Origin: Magnetospirillum sulfuroxidans
Lineage (GTDB): Bacteria > Pseudomonadota > Alphaproteobacteria > Rhodospirillales > Magnetospirillaceae
DNA length: 64,000 bases
Assembly: GCF_018224925.1 (NCBI RefSeq)
Contig: NZ_JAGTUF010000004.1
Span: 186,001 to 250,000, forward strand
Direction of reading: 5' to 3'
In this document: piece by piece, positions 42,494 through 53,053 of the stretch
Layout of the letters: each line of letters begins with the position of its first letter
Numbering within the stretch: the stretch's first letter is position 1
The notes under the pieces: model-generated
The model's database searches: none
Told to the model about the DNA's origin: nothing
What the model saw: the letters and a program-made list of their open reading frames with translations, nothing else
Translations under genes and position numbers: made by a program

Positions 42494-43477
42494 TTATGAA
42501 TTGACGTCGACGACGACACGACCACGGACGCGCCCGTCCAGTAACTGGCCGGCGATTTCCACCACCTGCTCCAAGCCAATGCGCGTGGTCAGGACATCAA
42601 GCTTGGACACATCGAGATCGTGGGCCAAACGCTTCCATGCCTCGAGCCGCTGATCGCGCGGCCGATAGACACTGTCCACCCCGGCCAAGGTCACGCCGCG
42701 CAAGATAAAGGGGGCGACGCTGGCGGGAAAATCCATGCCCTGGGCCAAGCCGCAGGCCGCAACCACACCGCCGTAACGCATGGCGGCGCAGACATTGGCC
42801 AGGGTATGGCTGCCGACGCTGTCGATGGCCGCCGCCCACCGTTCCTTGGCCAGCGGCTTGCCCGGCCCCGACAAGGAGGCGCGGTCGATGATTTCCGCCG
42901 CCCCCAAGGATTTCAGGTATTCCGCCTCTTGCGGACGCCCGGTAGAGGCGGCGACGCAATAGCCGAGCTTGGCCAGCACCGCCACCGCCACCGAACCGAC
43001 ACCGCCAGCGGCGCCGGTGACCAGCACCTCGCCCTTTTCCGGGGTGACGCCGTTCTTTTCCAACGCCAAGACACACAGCATGGCGGTATAGCCGGCGGTG
43101 CCGATGGCCATGGCCTGGGCAGGGGTGAAGGGGGCTTGCAGCGGCACCAGCCAATCGCCCTTGACCCGGGCCTTTTGCGCCAGCCCACCCCAATGGGTTT
43201 CGCCGACGCCCCAGCCATTCAGCACCACCTGATCGCCCGGCTGATAAGCGGGATGGGCGCTGGTTTCCACCGTGCCGGCCAAATCAATGCCCGGCACCAT
43301 GGGAAAGCTGCGGACCACCGGTCCTTTGCCGGTGATGGCCAGACCGTCCTTGTAGTTCAAGGTGGAGTAATCCACCCGGACGGTCACGTCCCCCGCCGGC
43401 AAGCGGTCTTCGGCCAATTCGGTGACGCCGGCACGGTAACCGGCATCGTCCTTTTCAATGAGGATGGCTTTGAACAT
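42494..43477 (-). CDS. acuI: NADPH-dependent acrylyl-CoA reductase-like oxidoreductase AcuI
   Basis: Zinc-free medium-chain oxidoreductase of the YhdH/AcuI group, 327 aa. Family marks are [38 protein letters not shown] and the NADPH motif [23 protein letters not shown]. AcuI reduces acryloyl-CoA to propionyl-CoA and counters acrylate toxicity. The upstream TetR gene with a three-base gap matches the acuR-acuI arrangement of Rhodobacter. Confidence 0.88.
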   Translation of the reverse strand: MFKAILIEKDDAGYRAGVTELAEDRLPAGDVTVRVDYSTLNYKDGLAITGKGPVVRSFPMVPGIDLAGTVETSAHPAYQPGDQVVLNGWGVGETHWGGLAQKARVKGDWLVPLQAPFTPAQAMAIGTAGYTAMLCVLALEKNGVTPEKGEVLVTGAAGGVGSVAVAVLAKLGYCVAASTGRPQEAEYLKSLGAAEIIDRASLSGPGKPLAKERWAAAIDSVGSHTLANVCAAMRYGGVVAACGLAQGMDFPASVAPFILRGVTLAGVDSVYRPRDQRLEAWKRLAHDLDVSKLDVLTTRIGLEQVVEIAGQLLDGRVRGRVVVDVNS

Positions 43478-43480
43478 GGG

Positions 43481-44110
43481 TTACTCCTTGAGCAGAGCGA
43501 AAAAAATCTCGGTGAACAAATCCAGCGGCCGGGTCGAGCGGGTCAGCTTGGCGCGCAGGATGGCCCCTTCCCAACCGGTCCAAAAGAATTCGGCCCAGCG
43601 ATCGCAATCGGCATCCGCCTTGATCTGGCCGGCGGCACGGGCATCGCGCAGGCAGGCCGCGACCCGGTTTTGCCAATCGTTCATCACCGCCTCGAGGCGA
43701 CAGCGGAAATCATCATTCTGTCCGCCCAATTCCTGACCAAGATTGCCGACCAGACAACCGCGGCGGAAATCGAAACGGGTCATGCCGGCCTTGGCGTCAG
43801 CGACGAAATCGGCCAGACGCTGCAACGGCAAGCGCGCCGGATTGGTGAGCCAGCGATCCAGTTTGGCGGCGAAATAGGCGCCATAGGCGTCGATGACGGC
43901 AAAGCCGAAATCGTCCTTGCTGGCGAAGTAATGATAGAACGACCCCTTGGGTACCCCCACCCGCTTTAGCACCTGATCGATGCCGGTGGAGAGGAAGCCT
44001 TGCTCCGTCAACAGCTCCACCCCGGTCCGGACCAAAGCGGTGCGGGTGTCGATGGCGGCAGGGCTGGCCTTGGGCGGGCGGCCCCGCTTACGGGGGGGAA
44101 GCATTTCCAT
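43481..44110 (-). CDS. acuR: TetR-family regulator (AcuR-like)
   Basis: A 209-aa repressor with a basic N-terminus (RKRGRPPK) and a TetR helix-turn-helix (LTEQGFLSTGIDQVLKRVGVPKGSFYHYFASKDDFG). The C-terminal ligand domain contains RRGCLVGNLGQELGG. AcuR senses acrylate in Rhodobacter; the name here rests on coupling to acuI. Two ATGs are possible (44110, 44104) and neither has a Shine-Dalgarno, so the mRNA may be nearly leaderless. Confidence 0.75.
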   Translation of the reverse strand: MEMLPPRKRGRPPKASPAAIDTRTALVRTGVELLTEQGFLSTGIDQVLKRVGVPKGSFYHYFASKDDFGFAVIDAYGAYFAAKLDRWLTNPARLPLQRLADFVADAKAGMTRFDFRRGCLVGNLGQELGGQNDDFRCRLEAVMNDWQNRVAACLRDARAAGQIKADADCDRWAEFFWTGWEGAILRAKLTRSTRPLDLFTEIFFALLKE

Positions 44111-44114
44111 GAAT

Positions 44115-44137
44115 TATTAATAGACCGGTCGTATATA
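44115..44137. promoter_or_regulatory. Candidate TetR operator before the acuR-like gene
   Basis: TAATAGACCGGTCGTATA is centred on the palindrome GACCGGTC (44123-44130) and flanked by A/T bases, immediately upstream of the regulator start. TetR/NemR-type sites often have a TAGACC..GGTCTA form. It fits autoregulation of the acuR-acuI operon. Confidence 0.55.
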
Positions 44138-44284
44138 AAATGTCAACCCTTTGCGCCGCACAACCAAAAACCGACCGATTGTCTTCGCCAAATACGTTCA
44201 AAAAACACTGGAGGCGTCTGTTTATCAACGACTCTCTTTGACAAGAAACCGGCCCTATGGCCATCTGTTGAGCAAGCATAGAGG

Positions 44285-45925
44285 ATGCGAATGCGTTTCA
44301 ACCAACTGATGGCCAGACTCGACCGCCTGCGGCGCAGCATCATCACCCGATTGCTGCTATTGGCCATAACCGTTGTCATGCTGGGGTTTCTCGGTCGCCT
44401 CACCGTGCTGCGCTCGATTTTGATGGCCGATATCGGCACTCTGTCGGCGGCCCATCAGACCTCCATCGCCGAATACGCCGCCCGCGACGTCGAAGACAAA
44501 ATCCGCCTGCGCCTCGACCTGCTGAACGGACTGGCCGCCGCCATCCCCAGCCGCGCCTTGGCGCAACCGCAACGTCTCGACGCATGGCTGAACGAGCACC
44601 ACGCCATTCAGCCATTCTTTTCCGCCGGCTTGCAGTTGGTGGGCGAACACGGCGCCGTGCTCGCCGCGACCAAGGGATCGGAAACCCTGTCGGCGCCAGC
44701 CGCCAACGACTGGTTCGCCGGGGTCAAGGACACCCAGGCGACCTATATCGGCAAGCCGTTCCGACTGCCCGACGGCAGCGACGCGGCGTTGACCATGGCG
44801 GTTCCCGTTTACGACGATGCCGGCACAATAACCGCCATTCTGGCTGGCACCAGCGCCATCAACGCCCCGAATTTCCTGCACTTGCTGGCGGAAAAGAAAG
44901 TGGGCGAAACCGGCGATTTTCTGCTCGTCGATCCGCGCGACCGCGTCTTCATCACCGCCGGCAAGCCCGATCTGGTGCTGAAACCGGTGCCGCCCCCCGG
45001 TCTCAATTCCCTGCACGACATGGCCATGGGCGGCTTTCGCGGCACCGGTATCACCACCAATGTCAGCGGCGTCGAGGAATTGGCGGCTATCGCCTCGGTG
45101 CCGACTCCGGGCTGGTTTTTGGTGGCGCGCACCCCCACCGCCGAGGCCTTGCGCCCGGTCGATCATATCGTTGACCTGGTCATTCGCGGCAGCATCGTGG
45201 TTTCCATTGTCGTCTTCAGCATTTTGCTGGTCATGCTGCCTCGCCTGTTCCGGCCGCTGACGCGGGCGGCGCGGCAACTGCACCTGATGGCCACGGGCGA
45301 ACAGGAAATTCGCGCCCTGCCCATCGACCACGCCGACGAAGTCGGCGAAGTCGCCAAGGGCTTCAACTTCCTGCTCGGCGTCTTGCGGGAAAAAGAATCG
45401 GCGCTCCGGCAAAGCGAAGCGCGGATGACCCATCTGGCTCACCACGACATGCTCACCGGCCTGCCCAATCGAGCCATGTTCGAGGATCGGCTGGACCAAG
45501 TCCTGAACCGGGTCCAACGCCAGTCCGGCAGCTTCGCCCTGCTTTACATTGATCTCGACGGCTTCAAACCGATCAACGACAAAAGCGGCCATGCCGTCGG
45601 CGACGCCATGCTGTGCCATGTGGCCCAACGCCTTCAGGATTGCGTTCGCAAAAGCGACACCGTCGCCCGCATCGGCGGTGACGAATTCGTCATCTTGCTC
45701 AATGATCTGGAGGAACCGCTGACCGGCGCCGTCTTGGTCGCCGAGCAGTGCCGCAACGCCGCCAGCCAGCCGCTGCACCACGCCGGGCAATCGTTTAGCA
45801 TCGGCCTGTCCATCGGCATCGCCTGCTACCCCGCGCATGGCCGCAGCGCCGGCGCGCTACTGCGCCACGCCGATCAGGCCATGTACCGGATGAAAAAGAT
45901 GCAAAAAGAAGATTGCCTGGAATAA
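44285..45925 (+). CDS. Membrane diguanylate cyclase with periplasmic sensor domain
   Basis: Makes the second messenger c-di-GMP, 546 aa. A first membrane helix (IITRLLLLAITVVMLGFLG) is followed by a periplasmic Cache-type domain (about 50-290), a second helix (GSIVVSIVVFSILLVMLP), a HAMP segment, and a GGDEF domain with DGFKPINDKSGHAVGD and the intact active site GGDEF at about 464-468. An RxxD inhibitory site (RKSD) lies five residues before it, so product inhibition is expected. No EAL domain is present. Confidence 0.92.
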   Translation: MRMRFNQLMARLDRLRRSIITRLLLLAITVVMLGFLGRLTVLRSILMADIGTLSAAHQTSIAEYAARDVEDKIRLRLDLLNGLAAAIPSRALAQPQRLDAWLNEHHAIQPFFSAGLQLVGEHGAVLAATKGSETLSAPAANDWFAGVKDTQATYIGKPFRLPDGSDAALTMAVPVYDDAGTITAILAGTSAINAPNFLHLLAEKKVGETGDFLLVDPRDRVFITAGKPDLVLKPVPPPGLNSLHDMAMGGFRGTGITTNVSGVEELAAIASVPTPGWFLVARTPTAEALRPVDHIVDLVIRGSIVVSIVVFSILLVMLPRLFRPLTRAARQLHLMATGEQEIRALPIDHADEVGEVAKGFNFLLGVLREKESALRQSEARMTHLAHHDMLTGLPNRAMFEDRLDQVLNRVQRQSGSFALLYIDLDGFKPINDKSGHAVGDAMLCHVAQRLQDCVRKSDTVARIGGDEFVILLNDLEEPLTGAVLVAEQCRNAASQPLHHAGQSFSIGLSIGIACYPAHGRSAGALLRHADQAMYRMKKMQKEDCLE

Positions 45926-45984
45926 TCACCGCCCAGCCCAGGGTCATCCTGCGTACCACCATGGTACAAGGATGGAGTCCGATC

Positions 45985-46467
45985 ATGGCGCGATGCGACA
46001 ACGTGGAAATCATGGCCCGCCAATTGGTCGGCGTCATCTTGCGCAATCCACGCTGGAACGACCACCTGGACGATCTGTGCAGCACCTTGCATATGGATGC
46101 CGCCAAGGCCAGTCCGCGGCAGACCATGATCGCGGTGGCGGCACGGGCGGAAACCATGCTGCGCCATATCGCCCTGGGCGATTACGTCGCCATCGGCCGC
46201 TTGTATTTCGACCTGCTGCCGGAAATCGGCCACCCGCTGACCGAAGCGGTGATCGCCGCGCTCAGCCAACCGGAATCAGCCGTGCGGCTGATGCGGGAAT
46301 CCGGGTTGGAACCTCGGCTGCGCAAAGATGAAAACGGGACCACCTTTATCGAAATCGAGGTTCCTGACCACAGCCACGCCCTGTGCGACGCCACCCGCAA
46401 CGCCATCGCCACGGCGATGACCAGCGCCGGCGAAGAGCCCCAAGGGGCGCTTCGCACCATTCACTGA
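45985..46467 (+). CDS. Hypothetical protein after the diguanylate cyclase (160 aa)
   Basis: Function not recognised. The product is helical (ARQLVGVILRNPRWNDHLDDLCSTLHMDAAKA, TMIAVAARAETMLRHIALGDYVAIGRLYFDLLPEIG) and soluble, with a final segment FIEIEVPDHSHALCDATRNAIATAM. ATG at 45985 is chosen because AAGGATGGAG precedes it at good distance; an ATG at 45961 is in frame. It follows the diguanylate cyclase by 59 bp and may be co-transcribed. It converges on thiC. Confidence 0.62.
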   Translation: MARCDNVEIMARQLVGVILRNPRWNDHLDDLCSTLHMDAAKASPRQTMIAVAARAETMLRHIALGDYVAIGRLYFDLLPEIGHPLTEAVIAALSQPESAVRLMRESGLEPRLRKDENGTTFIEIEVPDHSHALCDATRNAIATAMTSAGEEPQGALRTIH

Positions 46468-46474
46468 AAGCGGG

Positions 46475-48364
<1,890 letters not shown>

Positions 48365-48431
48365 TCATTGGCGGTCAGGTTCGGGTGACCGCGATACACC
48401 GGGATGTGGGGCGACTGGCGGAAAGTTAAGT

Positions 48432-48528
48432 CCGATCCCTATCGCCGGCATGACCCGGATCAGGTTCAAAGGGTCGCCGGCACGCGCTCCGGTCTCTCAG
48501 CCTCGCCTGTCGAGGCCCCCCTTCGGTA
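48432..48528 (-). promoter_or_regulatory. TPP (THI-box) riboswitch upstream of thiC
   Basis: On the minus strand the leader contains GGGGGGCCTCG...CTGAGAG and, after an internal stem, GAACCTGATCCGGGTCATGC followed by GCGATAGGGA, the conserved core of the thiamine pyrophosphate riboswitch. It lies about 140 bases before the thiC start. A TTGACT -35 candidate is at 48562-48567. Binding of TPP would lower thiC expression. Confidence 0.93.
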
Positions 48529-48540
48529 CTAAGCCAGACC

Positions 48541-48704
48541 ATGGGACCAAGCGGGTCGGGAAGTCAACCCCATGCGCGCTATGGATTTGTCACATCGTGA
48601 CGTTTGATTCGATTCTCATTATCGCTCAGTATCAACAGTTACGACTTTAGGAGGGGCAGGCCCCATCCGGGGCAAGCGGAAGCAGAAGCTTCCAGAGGTG
48701 TGGT
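48541..48704 (+). promoter_or_regulatory. Promoter gap with a Fur-like element
   Basis: Gap between the thiC leader and the TTG-start gene at 48705. CGATTCTCATTATC at 48610-48623 matches the element upstream of hemP (19470-19483) at 13 of 14 positions. A small palindrome GTCAC..GTGAC lies just before it. No other feature was seen. Confidence 0.45.
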
Positions 48705-49757
48705 TTGAGCGAAGTAGACCACAACAAAGCAGTCAGAAACATCACCGAGGCCTTGAAAGGGCCGGTCGCCGACGTTTACCGCGACTTGATTCCGGCCTTC
48801 AGCGACATGAAGGGCGATTCCTTCTACGATTCGGTCATCGCCAGCCCTGACATGCTCCATGGCTGCCTGCTCATTTTCAGGAAGCGCCGCGACGCCTTTT
48901 CCCATCTGCTGGTCGACGCCAAAGGCCGCGAGGTCGCCGATGATTTCGTCCGCCTGCGCTGTGGCCGTTCGGTTCATGACATCATCGCCATGATCGTGCG
49001 CACCCACGCCAAGCGGCATTTCCGCGACAGCCTGGGCGGCGATCCCAATGACGCATCCAGTAAATCCGGCCGTCTTTACGCCGCCATGAACGAATACCTG
49101 ATCCATGAATGGCAGGTGCCGCTGGTCGCCCATTACGCCCCCCTGCCCCTGGCCAAGATGCGCGAATTGGGGCCGGCGCTTTTAGAATTGAAGACCGCCG
49201 CCGAAGTCGATGCGGTTGTCGCCGCCGCCGGCGGCACGCCCATCGTCAACGGCAAGCCGGTGTTGTCCATTGCCCCGCCCCGCAACGGCAACGGCGCCGC
49301 CGCCCTTGCCCCGCCGCGGGCCGAAGAACCGATTTTGGTCCAAACCAATTCGCGGGAAGCCGATTTCTGGTGGGAAACCCTCAACGACGCCATGGTCCGC
49401 AACGCCCTCGGCTCGCTCAGCGACAACGACAAGCGCGAACTGACCGCCGCCTTTTGTTCGATTTCCGAAACCACCCGCACCCATCTGCTGGGCGATTTCA
49501 GTCTCTCGCTGTTCCAGGGCGCGGTGTTGCTGACCAAATGCTATCAAGGCCTGGGCCGGGCCACCTTTGCCCAGGTTTTCGGCAAGCCCGGCAGCCCCGA
49601 CACGGTCAAGGCCTTTGCCGTGCGGCTGAAAGCCAAGAATGTATCGTCGCGCATGGACCTCAACACCCTGGCTCGCACCGCCGAAGCCAATCTTAGCAAC
49701 ATGGGGCGGGCGACGCCGCGGGCCGGCGGCCCCCGTCCCCCCGCCGCCCGTGTCTGA
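48705..49757 (+). CDS. Hypothetical protein behind a Fur-like site (350 aa)
   Basis: Function not recognised. The protein has two soluble parts joined by a Pro/Ala-rich linker (about 190-225): an N-terminal part with SFYDSVIASPDMLHGCLLIFRKRRDAFSHLLVDAKGREV, and a C-terminal part with LGSLSDNDKRELTAAFCSISETTRTHLLGDFSLSLFQGAVLLTKCYQGLGRATFAQVFG. There is no signal or membrane segment. The start appears to be TTG, with AGAGGTG just upstream. The nearby Fur-like element suggests iron regulation. Confidence 0.65.
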   Translation: MSEVDHNKAVRNITEALKGPVADVYRDLIPAFSDMKGDSFYDSVIASPDMLHGCLLIFRKRRDAFSHLLVDAKGREVADDFVRLRCGRSVHDIIAMIVRTHAKRHFRDSLGGDPNDASSKSGRLYAAMNEYLIHEWQVPLVAHYAPLPLAKMRELGPALLELKTAAEVDAVVAAAGGTPIVNGKPVLSIAPPRNGNGAAALAPPRAEEPILVQTNSREADFWWETLNDAMVRNALGSLSDNDKRELTAAFCSISETTRTHLLGDFSLSLFQGAVLLTKCYQGLGRATFAQVFGKPGSPDTVKAFAVRLKAKNVSSRMDLNTLARTAEANLSNMGRATPRAGGPRPPAARV

Positions 49758-49759
49758 TT

Positions 49760-49993
49760 TCAACCCTTCAACCAGGCCTCGACCGCCGCCGGCTTGGGAA
49801 TCCCTCCGGCATGAACGACCTTGCCGTCAATGACCACCCCCGGCGTCGACATCACCCCATAGCCCATGATGACGGCCATATCGGTGACTTTTTCCAAACT
49901 GATGCTGATTCCCAGTTGCTCGGCCTTATCGGCGACCAGCTTCATCACCGTTTCGCAATTGCCGCAGCACCCACCCAGAACCTTGATGTCCAT
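49760..49993 (-). CDS. Small thioredoxin-like redox protein
   Basis: A 77-aa protein of the thioredoxin_3 (TM0996/MTH895) type. The N-terminus MDIKVLGGCCGNCET carries the CxxC pair (Cys10, Cys13), with an extra Cys9. The cis-Pro region is YGVMSTPGVVIDGKVVHAGG. It follows the permease by eight bases. In such operons it may deliver reducing power to the transport substrate or sense metalloids; this is inference. Confidence 0.87.
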   Translation of the reverse strand: MDIKVLGGCCGNCETVMKLVADKAEQLGISISLEKVTDMAVIMGYGVMSTPGVVIDGKVVHAGGIPKPAAVEAWLKG

Positions 49994-50001
49994 GATCGAC
50001 C

Positions 50002-50964
50002 TCATCCGTAAATGGCGTTGAAAAGATAGCCAACGGCAATGAAAGACCCGGCCAGCACGGCCGTAAAGATGGCCAGCAGCGGCACTTTCAGGACCTTTTT
50101 CAACATGATGATTTCCGGCAAGGACAAGGCGGCGATGCTCATCATCAGCGCCAACGCGGTGCCCACCGGCACGCCCTTGGCCAACAGCGCCTCGACCACC
50201 GGGATGGTTCCGGTCGCGTTGGAATACAGCGGAATTCCAATCAGAACCGCCAACGGAACCGCCAACGGATTGTCTGGTCCGGCATAACGCAGCAGCACCT
50301 CGGCCGGGACGAAACCGTGCAAGGCGGCGCCAATGGCAATGCCCGCCAACACGTAAAGCCACAGCCGCCCGAAGATTTCCTTGACCTGATCGACGCCAAA
50401 GCCGACACGGGCGATGAAACCATGGGGACGATCCGGCAATGCCGCCTCGCCCATCCGGATTTTCCAGACGTAATCCTCGACCCAATGTTCCAGCTTTAAC
50501 CGGTCAATGACCAAACCGCCAACCAACCCCACCGTCAATCCGGTTGCCACGTAAACCAGGGTGAATTTCACCCCCAAGGTGCTCAACAGCAAAAAGACGG
50601 CGATTTCGTTGATCATCGGCGAGGTAATGAGAAAGGCCATGGTCACCCCCAGGGGGATGCCGGCCTCAAGAAAACCGATGAACAGCGGCACCGAAGAACA
50701 CGAGCAAAACGGCGTCACCGCCCCCAGGCCGACGGCGGCAGGAAAGGCAAAGACCCGATTCTTGCCTCCCAACAGCTTGCGGACCCGCTCGGGCGCCAAC
50801 ATGGAGCGGAAAAAGCCGATGACGAACACGATCAGCGCCAATAATACGAAAATCTTGGCGGTATCTTCGATAAAGAAGTGCAGCGCGCCGGAAAGCGGCG
50901 TCGCTGGTGCCAGCCCCATCACCCCATATACCAGCCAATCGGCTAAGGCCGTGAAGATGTCCAT
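50002..50964 (-). CDS. ArsP/YraQ-type permease
   Basis: Inner-membrane permease of the DUF318 family, 320 aa with about eight hydrophobic segments. The family signature TPFCSCSSVPLFIGFLEAG is intact with its two cysteines, followed by LITSPMINEIAVFLLLS. Known members include ArsP, which exports organoarsenicals. Neighbours are an ArsR-family regulator upstream (10-bp gap) and a thioredoxin-like protein downstream, consistent with metalloid handling, but the substrate is not proven. Confidence 0.88.
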   Translation of the reverse strand: MDIFTALADWLVYGVMGLAPATPLSGALHFFIEDTAKIFVLLALIVFVIGFFRSMLAPERVRKLLGGKNRVFAFPAAVGLGAVTPFCSCSSVPLFIGFLEAGIPLGVTMAFLITSPMINEIAVFLLLSTLGVKFTLVYVATGLTVGLVGGLVIDRLKLEHWVEDYVWKIRMGEAALPDRPHGFIARVGFGVDQVKEIFGRLWLYVLAGIAIGAALHGFVPAEVLLRYAGPDNPLAVPLAVLIGIPLYSNATGTIPVVEALLAKGVPVGTALALMMSIAALSLPEIIMLKKVLKVPLLAIFTAVLAGSFIAVGYLFNAIYG

Positions 50965-50974
50965 GCCATGTCCT

Positions 50975-51274
50975 TCAGCTTGCGCAGGATGACTTTGTGC
51001 AACAATTTTCGGTCAGAAAATCCTTGAGGAACTCAACCTGATCACAGCGCGCCGTGTAAATCTGCATCCGCCCCTGCCGCCTGACACTGACCAAACCGGC
51101 ATGACGCAGGTGGTTCAAATGAAACGACAAGGTGTTGGCCGGGACCGCCAGCTCTTCGGCGATAGCCCCGGCCGGCAGGCCATGCGGCGAGGCGGTGACC
51201 AGCAGGCGAAAGACCCGCAATCGAATCTCTTGCGATAACGAAGTCAGCGCCTCAAGGGCTTCACTTATTTCCAT
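50975..51274 (-). CDS. ArsR-family transcriptional regulator
   Basis: A 99-aa winged-helix repressor: LSQEIRLRVFRLLVTASPHGLPAGAIAEELAVPANTLSFHLNHLRHAGLVSVRRQGRMQIYTARCD. The tail NCCTKSSCAS is Cys-rich and could bind As(III) or another soft metal. ATG at 51274 is chosen; a longer frame would start inside the operator and the rplQ terminator region. It is first in the permease-thioredoxin operon and likely represses it. Confidence 0.87.
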   Translation of the reverse strand: MEISEALEALTSLSQEIRLRVFRLLVTASPHGLPAGAIAEELAVPANTLSFHLNHLRHAGLVSVRRQGRMQIYTARCDQVEFLKDFLTENCCTKSSCAS

Positions 51275-51296
51275 ATTTCTAGAATACTCGAAATAT
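51273..51296. promoter_or_regulatory. Inverted repeat over the arsR-type start (probable operator)
   Basis: ATATTTC (51273-51279) and GAAATAT (51290-51296) form a perfect inverted repeat with a 10-bp spacer, covering the start codon and the bases just upstream. ArsR proteins commonly bind such A/T-rich repeats to repress their own operon. Confidence 0.65.
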
Positions 51297-51311
51297 TGAG
51301 CCACGCAACAA

Positions 51312-51339
51312 AAAAGGCGCCGTTCGCACGGCGCCTTTT
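51312..51339. terminator. Terminator of the ribosomal operon
   Basis: AAAAGGCGCCGT (51312-51323) pairs perfectly with 51328-51339 around TCGC. On the minus strand, after rplQ, the stem runs into TTTTTTG; on the plus strand it ends TTTTC. It closes the S10-spc-alpha operon and separates it from the arsR operon. Confidence 0.92.
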
Positions 51340-51358
51340 CGTCAAATCACCAGGAAGC

Positions 51359-51778
51359 TTATTCCTCGGATTCGTCCTTCTTGTCGAAAGTCGGACCGGA
51401 ATCGGTGCCCTTGGCGGCCGGATCACGGTCGATCAATTCGATCACCGCCATCGGGGCACAATCGCCATAGCGGAAACCAGCCTTCAACACGCGGGTGTAA
51501 CCACCGTTGCGGGCCTTGTAGCGCGGACCGATGACCGCGAACAGCTTGGCAACCACGGCGTCATCGCGCAGATAGGCGAAGGCGCGGCGACGGTCGTGCA
51601 AGGTGCCCGACTTGCCCAACGAGATGATCTTTTCGGCGATCGGACGCAAATCCTTGGCCTTGGGCAGGGTGGTCTTAATCTGCTCGTGCTTCAGCAGGGC
51701 AGTAACCATGTTGGAAAACATGGCCTTGCGATGCGAGCTGGTACGATTCAGCTTACGACCGGACATTCCGTGACGCAT
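51359..51778 (-). CDS. rplQ: 50S ribosomal protein L17
   Basis: Last gene of the ribosomal operon, 139 aa. The N-terminus [46 protein letters not shown] is that of L17. The C-terminal ~25 residues are acidic and extend past the E. coli protein. A good GGAGAG ribosome site precedes it. It is separated from rpoA by 155 bp that hold a large hairpin, and followed by the operon terminator. Confidence 0.97.
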   Translation of the reverse strand: MRHGMSGRKLNRTSSHRKAMFSNMVTALLKHEQIKTTLPKAKDLRPIAEKIISLGKSGTLHDRRRAFAYLRDDAVVAKLFAVIGPRYKARNGGYTRVLKAGFRYGDCAPMAVIELIDRDPAAKGTDSGPTFDKKDESEE

Positions 51779-51886
51779 GACACTCTCCTTGAGCTTGGCC
51801 TCGCCGGGCGAGAACCGATGACACTCCCACAGCGCCCTCTGAAAGGAAGCACGCTTGGGGCGGACCGGATTGGTCCTTTGAAAAGA

Positions 51887-51932
51887 TTACACCGCGACGC
51901 GGGGCTGATAGGGCGGCCGCGTCGCGGTGTAA
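51887..51932 (-). repeat. 16-bp perfect hairpin between rpoA and rplQ
   Basis: TTACACCGCGACGCGG (51887-51902) pairs perfectly with 51917-51932 around a 14-nt loop, starting two bases beyond the rpoA stop. On the minus strand it is followed by TCTTTTC. It may be a weak terminator, attenuator or processing site within the operon. Confidence 0.7.
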
Positions 51933-51933
51933 A

Positions 51934-52950
51934 TCAATAGGGCTCTTCCAGCTTCTTCGCCAGGTCCTCGATGTTCTCCGGCGGCCAATTGGGGATTTCC
52001 ATCCCCAGATGCAGACCCATATGCGAGAGCACTTCCTTGATCTCGTTCAGGGACTTGCGGCCGAAGTTCGGGGTCCGCAGCATTTCGGCTTCGGTCTTTT
52101 GCACCAGATCGCCGATATAGATGATGTTGTCGTTCTTCAGGCAATTGGCCGAACGAACCGACAATTCCAACTCATCAACCTTGCGCAGCAGGTTCTTGTT
52201 GAAGGGCAGTTCGTCCTTCTTCTCTTCCTCGACCACATGGGTCGGTTCGTCGAAGTTGATGAACAGCTGCAACTGATCCTGCAAGATGCGGGCGGCCAAA
52301 GCGACGGCGTCATCAGGGGTGACGGCACCGTTGGTTTCGACAACCATCGACAGCTTGTCGTAATCGGTGACCTGACCGACGCGGGTGTTTTCCACCCGAT
52401 AGGCGATCTTCTTGATCGGCGAGAAGATGGCATCGATGGGGATCAGGCCGATGGGCGAATCCTCGGTGCGGTTCTGCGACGCCGGCACATAGCCCTTGCC
52501 GGTTTCCACCGTGAATTCGATGTTCAGCTTGGCGCCCTGATCCAAGGTGCACAGCACCAGATCGGGGTCCATGATCTCGATGTCATGTCCGGCTTCGATC
52601 ATGCCGGCCTTGACTTCACCGGGGCCAGTAGCACGAAGCTGCATGCGCTTCGGCCCTTCGCCATGCATGCGCAAGCCCAAATTCTTGATGTTCAGGATGA
52701 TGTCGGTGACATCTTCGCGCACACCCGGAATGGACGAGAACTCATGCAGCACGCCCTCGATCTGGATGGCGGTGACCGCAGCACCCTGAAGGGAGGACAG
52801 CAAAATACGACGCAGGCTGTTGCCCAACGTCATGCCAAAGCCGCGCTCCAGCGGTTCAGCCACGACGGTGGCGACGCGGGCTGCGTCGGCGCCGGGCTCA
52901 ATCTGGAGCTTGGAGGGCTTGATTAATTCCTGCCAGTTCTTCTGAATCAC
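51934..52950 (-). CDS. rpoA: RNA polymerase alpha subunit
   Basis: Alpha subunit of RNA polymerase, 338 aa. The N-terminal assembly domain (about 1-235) has [24 protein letters not shown]. The C-terminal domain (about 255-330) has [48 protein letters not shown]. The start is GTG at 52950, with GAGG eight bases upstream and the expected [15 protein letters not shown]. An acidic linker ([12 protein letters not shown]) joins the domains. Confidence 0.97.
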   Translation of the reverse strand: MIQKNWQELIKPSKLQIEPGADAARVATVVAEPLERGFGMTLGNSLRRILLSSLQGAAVTAIQIEGVLHEFSSIPGVREDVTDIILNIKNLGLRMHGEGPKRMQLRATGPGEVKAGMIEAGHDIEIMDPDLVLCTLDQGAKLNIEFTVETGKGYVPASQNRTEDSPIGLIPIDAIFSPIKKIAYRVENTRVGQVTDYDKLSMVVETNGAVTPDDAVALAARILQDQLQLFINFDEPTHVVEEEKKDELPFNKNLLRKVDELELSVRSANCLKNDNIIYIGDLVQKTEAEMLRTPNFGRKSLNEIKEVLSHMGLHLGMEIPNWPPENIEDLAKKLEEPY

Positions 52951-53053
52951 GAGCGTGACCTCATGCTAGGACCTAAGGGTCCGGAACGGCGCAACCGCCA
53001 TCTTCTCCCGGTTCACGGGTGAAGATGACGGCAACCCTAAAGACAAAACCCGA
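52951..53053 (-). other. Structured gap between rpsK and rpoA
   Basis: The 103-bp gap contains CATCTTC...GAAGATG with inner CCCG/CGGG (about 53001-53029), and a GGACC/GGTCC pair nearer rpoA. No U-tract follows. It could be a control site for rpoA translation or a processing site. Confidence 0.4.
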
